Source of the DNA: Variovorax sp. DXTD-1
GTDB taxonomy: Bacteria; Pseudomonadota; Gammaproteobacteria; Burkholderiales; Burkholderiaceae_C
Assembly (NCBI RefSeq): GCF_003984625.1
Contig: NZ_RWKH01000013.1
Coordinates: 1-64,000 of the forward strand
Direction: 5' to 3'
Length of the DNA: 64,000 bases
Position numbers and translations under genes: made by a program
Shown here: piece by piece, positions 62,292 through 64,000 of the stretch
Layout of the letters: the number at the start of each line of letters is the position of its first letter
Numbering within the stretch: the first letter of the stretch is position 1
Notes under the pieces: generated by a model
What the model was told of the DNA's origin: nothing
Database searches by the model: none
Seen by the model: only the letters and a program-made list of their open reading frames with translations

Positions 62292-63791
62292 TCAGGCCGG
62301 CACGAAGGCGCCGTGCAGGCCCAGCGGCAGCGCATAAGGCAGCGTGGCCTGCGCCACCGGGCCGGCCGCCAACCTGTCGGCCGCAAAGCACGAGAGCAGG
62401 GTCTTCTGCTGGCCGAAGTCGAGCACCGTGCCCAGAACCCAGCCTGGCTTGGTTCCATCCGGAATGAAGACGTGCTCTTCCACGATGGCCTGCTTGCCGT
62501 AGGCAAAGCGTTGGCTGCGGCCGGTCTCCACGTTGGTGCGCGCCACCGCGGCAAAGCCGGGGCGGTCCGGCATGCCTTGTGTTGCGTGGATCAGGTGGCG
62601 GTGGCGCAGGCCAACGCGGCGCGGATCGATGCGCGGAAACTCGGCGTCGAGCGCCAGTGCGTTCTGGCTGGCACGCCCGGTGCGCAGGTTCAACGTGGCG
62701 ACTGTCAGGTGCGGGTCGGCGCGCTTCACCCAGCGCCCGCGCATCACCTCGCGGTTGGTGGTGAACACCGGGTCGGGGTTGTCCGAGCGCATGTAGTCGA
62801 TGTGGATCAGCGTGCCGCCGGGCGTGTCTTCCTCCCAGGCGTTGCCCACGTGAAAGAGAAAGCCGGCCGGCAGCGTCAGTAGCTGGCGGCGGTCCCAGTC
62901 TTTCTTGTCGACCACCATCACGCGCATCCCGAGCTCGGGCCGCCAGACATGCGCATCGAGAAAGCTCGCACCGGCTTCCTTGCGCTTGCCGTCGTACACC
63001 AGCGGCGGCATCAGAAAGACCAGGTGCCGCTCGGTCACGGCAAAGTCGTGAATCATCGGCAGGTCGGCCACCGGCGTGGCGCTTGCGCGGCGCAGCGCCC
63101 CGTCGGGCGCGATCTCGTAGAGCGCCAGCATGCTCTGGCCGGCGCTTACGCCGAAGTTCCACACGGTGCCGTCCGGATCGACCCTGGGATGGGCCGAGAA
63201 GGGCATGCCCGCGAGATCGGGGCGCCAGGTTTTCACGCCCAGCGTTTCCAGCGTGCGCGCGTCCAGCCGCGTGGCCGAACCGCCTTCCCACAGCGCCAGC
63301 AGCTCGCCCTGCATCGGCAGCACGTTGATGTTGGCCACGTTGATGCTGTCCGGTGAGCTTGGCGGTTCGGCGCCTGGCGGCATGGTGCCGAAGCCTTCGG
63401 TCAGCCGGCGGTCGGCCCTCAGTTCGGCCACGCGCTTGGGCGTGGCGACATAGCGGCCCTGATGCCGCACGTCAGTGCCTTCGATCATGAAGCGGTGCAC
63501 CATGCCGTCGCCGTCGAACCAGTGTCGGTAGCGCTGGCCGCCCAGGTCGTGCCCCGCGGGGCCGTTGCGAAACAGCGTGCCGGCGACGGCATCGGGAAAG
63601 CGGCCGCGCACCTTGGCGCGGGTGAGCGGCAGGTCGTCGGCCGGCGTGGCGAAGCCGGATTTCCACGGCGTGCCGGCGGCATCGAATTCGGCCTGCCAGG
63701 CGTCCGGGCCCTCGGCGGCGCGGGCAAGGGCGGGCAGCAGGGGCAGGGCGCTGGCCGTTGCCAGCAGGCGCAGAAGTTCGCGTCGTTCCAT
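62292..63791 (-). CDS. Carotenoid oxygenase-family dioxygenase
   Basis: 499-residue seven-bladed beta-propeller oxygenase with non-heme iron held by four His: His201 (SAHPRVDPDG), His248 (MIHDFAVTERH), His314 (FLFHVGNAWEEDTPGG) and His493 (LGLHGAFVPA). A signal with ERRELLRLL, somewhat Tat-like, precedes the mature part, so it may be exported. Family members cleave carotenoids, stilbenes or lignin-type olefins; the substrate here is unknown. The ATG at 63791 is chosen because it starts the signal. The DUF2141 gene lies just upstream (7-bp gap). Confidence 0.9.
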   Translation of the reverse strand: MERRELLRLLATASALPLLPALARAAEGPDAWQAEFDAAGTPWKSGFATPADDLPLTRAKVRGRFPDAVAGTLFRNGPAGHDLGGQRYRHWFDGDGMVHRFMIEGTDVRHQGRYVATPKRVAELRADRRLTEGFGTMPPGAEPPSSPDSINVANINVLPMQGELLALWEGGSATRLDARTLETLGVKTWRPDLAGMPFSAHPRVDPDGTVWNFGVSAGQSMLALYEIAPDGALRRASATPVADLPMIHDFAVTERHLVFLMPPLVYDGKRKEAGASFLDAHVWRPELGMRVMVVDKKDWDRRQLLTLPAGFLFHVGNAWEEDTPGGTLIHIDYMRSDNPDPVFTTNREVMRGRWVKRADPHLTVATLNLRTGRASQNALALDAEFPRIDPRRVGLRHRHLIHATQGMPDRPGFAAVARTNVETGRSQRFAYGKQAIVEEHVFIPDGTKPGWVLGTVLDFGQQKTLLSCFAADRLAAGPVAQATLPYALPLGLHGAFVPA

Positions 63792-63798
63792 GCGAACC

Positions 63799-64000
63799 TC
63801 AGCGCAGGTGAATGACGGTCTGCACGTCGGCTTCGACATTGAGCGCGGCGGCTTCGAAGTCCGGCGCGCCGCGGTTGCCCTTGGCGTCGTTCGAGAAGCC
63901 GTAGCGCTCGATGGGCATGCCCACGGGGTTGGTGTCGAGCTTGCCGTTGCCGTTTTCGTCGGCGAACACGCGCAGCGCGTAGCGGCCGGGCGCCAGCCCG
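63799..64000 (-). CDS. DUF2141-family protein, C-terminal part (runs off the window)
   Basis: The last 66 codons of a gene that continues beyond the window. The readable part has GLAPGRYALRVFADENGNGK then LDTNPVGMPIERYGFSNDAK and ends VEADVQTVIHLR. The D-x-N-x-N-G-K-L-D stretch and GMP.E.YGFSN are hallmarks of DUF2141, a small secreted beta-sandwich of about 140 residues. It is upstream of, and probably cotranscribed with, the carotenoid oxygenase gene. The stop is the TGA at 63801-63799. Confidence 0.85.
   Translation of the reverse strand, partial: GLAPGRYALRVFADENGNGKLDTNPVGMPIERYGFSNDAKGNRGAPDFEAAALNVEADVQTVIHLR

Overview
The window is a high-GC chromosomal segment from a betaproteobacterium, most likely Comamonadaceae and probably Variovorax. 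This rests on codon style, a Bug/TctC-type binding protein, a full urt urea transporter, PPK2, gcl-hyi-glxR and the general gene complement; it is inference, as no rRNA marker is present. I saw no tRNA, rRNA, CRISPR array, insertion sequence or phage gene. Coding is dense on both strands, with about 70 genes.

Layout. 1-2059: polyphosphate kinase 2 and a PHB-depolymerase-like esterase. 2199-8291: urtABCDE, with REP-like hairpins in two of its gaps and a 20-codon mini-ORF between urtC and urtD. 8372-13773: MFS exporter, aldo/keto reductase, a DedA-rhodanese fusion and a Cache-type NarL-family two-component system. 13788-17488: DNA polymerase II with an altered motif B, a small conserved protein and a LysR regulator. 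17592-19968: D-tartrate dehydratase, a Bug binding protein and a truncated NADP oxidoreductase remnant. 19965-31139: an accessory stretch of small enzymes (VOC, GFA, SDR, DUF938, PrsW, extensin-like, a second methionine aminopeptidase, DHFR-like, DsrE) with AraC regulators and three decayed genes. 31232-37479: NlpC/P60 lipoprotein, cstA-ybdD, an M20 peptidase, small secreted proteins and an alpha/beta hydrolase.

37484-41336 and 47255-50422 form the most interesting part. One operon encodes an orphan binding protein, a nucleoside deaminase and an orphan UreD; a Rieske oxygenase is divergent from it. About 9 kb away lies a complete ABC importer with a paralogous binding protein and a second deaminase. 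The divergent promoters carry the same two sequence blocks in the same order relative to their genes, and a related motif precedes the second binding-protein gene. I infer a small regulon for uptake and breakdown of an N-heterocycle, possibly a purine or methylated purine. Between the two parts are dadA with a divergent Lrp regulator, an HxlR/imine-reductase-like pair, an LpxO-like hydroxylase, a frameshifted gene and a DUF3829 lipoprotein.

50661-64000: TRAP transporter dctPQM, NADP-malic enzyme, a flavin-dependent halogenase-like protein, the glyoxylate operon gcl-hyi-glxR with a divergent LysR regulator and a perfect palindrome, and a carotenoid-oxygenase-family protein followed by the end of a DUF2141 gene.

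The recurring theme is nitrogen and C2/C4 metabolism: urea import, base deamination, D-amino acid oxidation, glyoxylate assimilation, and tartrate and dicarboxylate use. Purine breakdown yields urea and glyoxylate, so several units could work together, but no xanthine-to-allantoin enzymes or urease structural genes are in the window.
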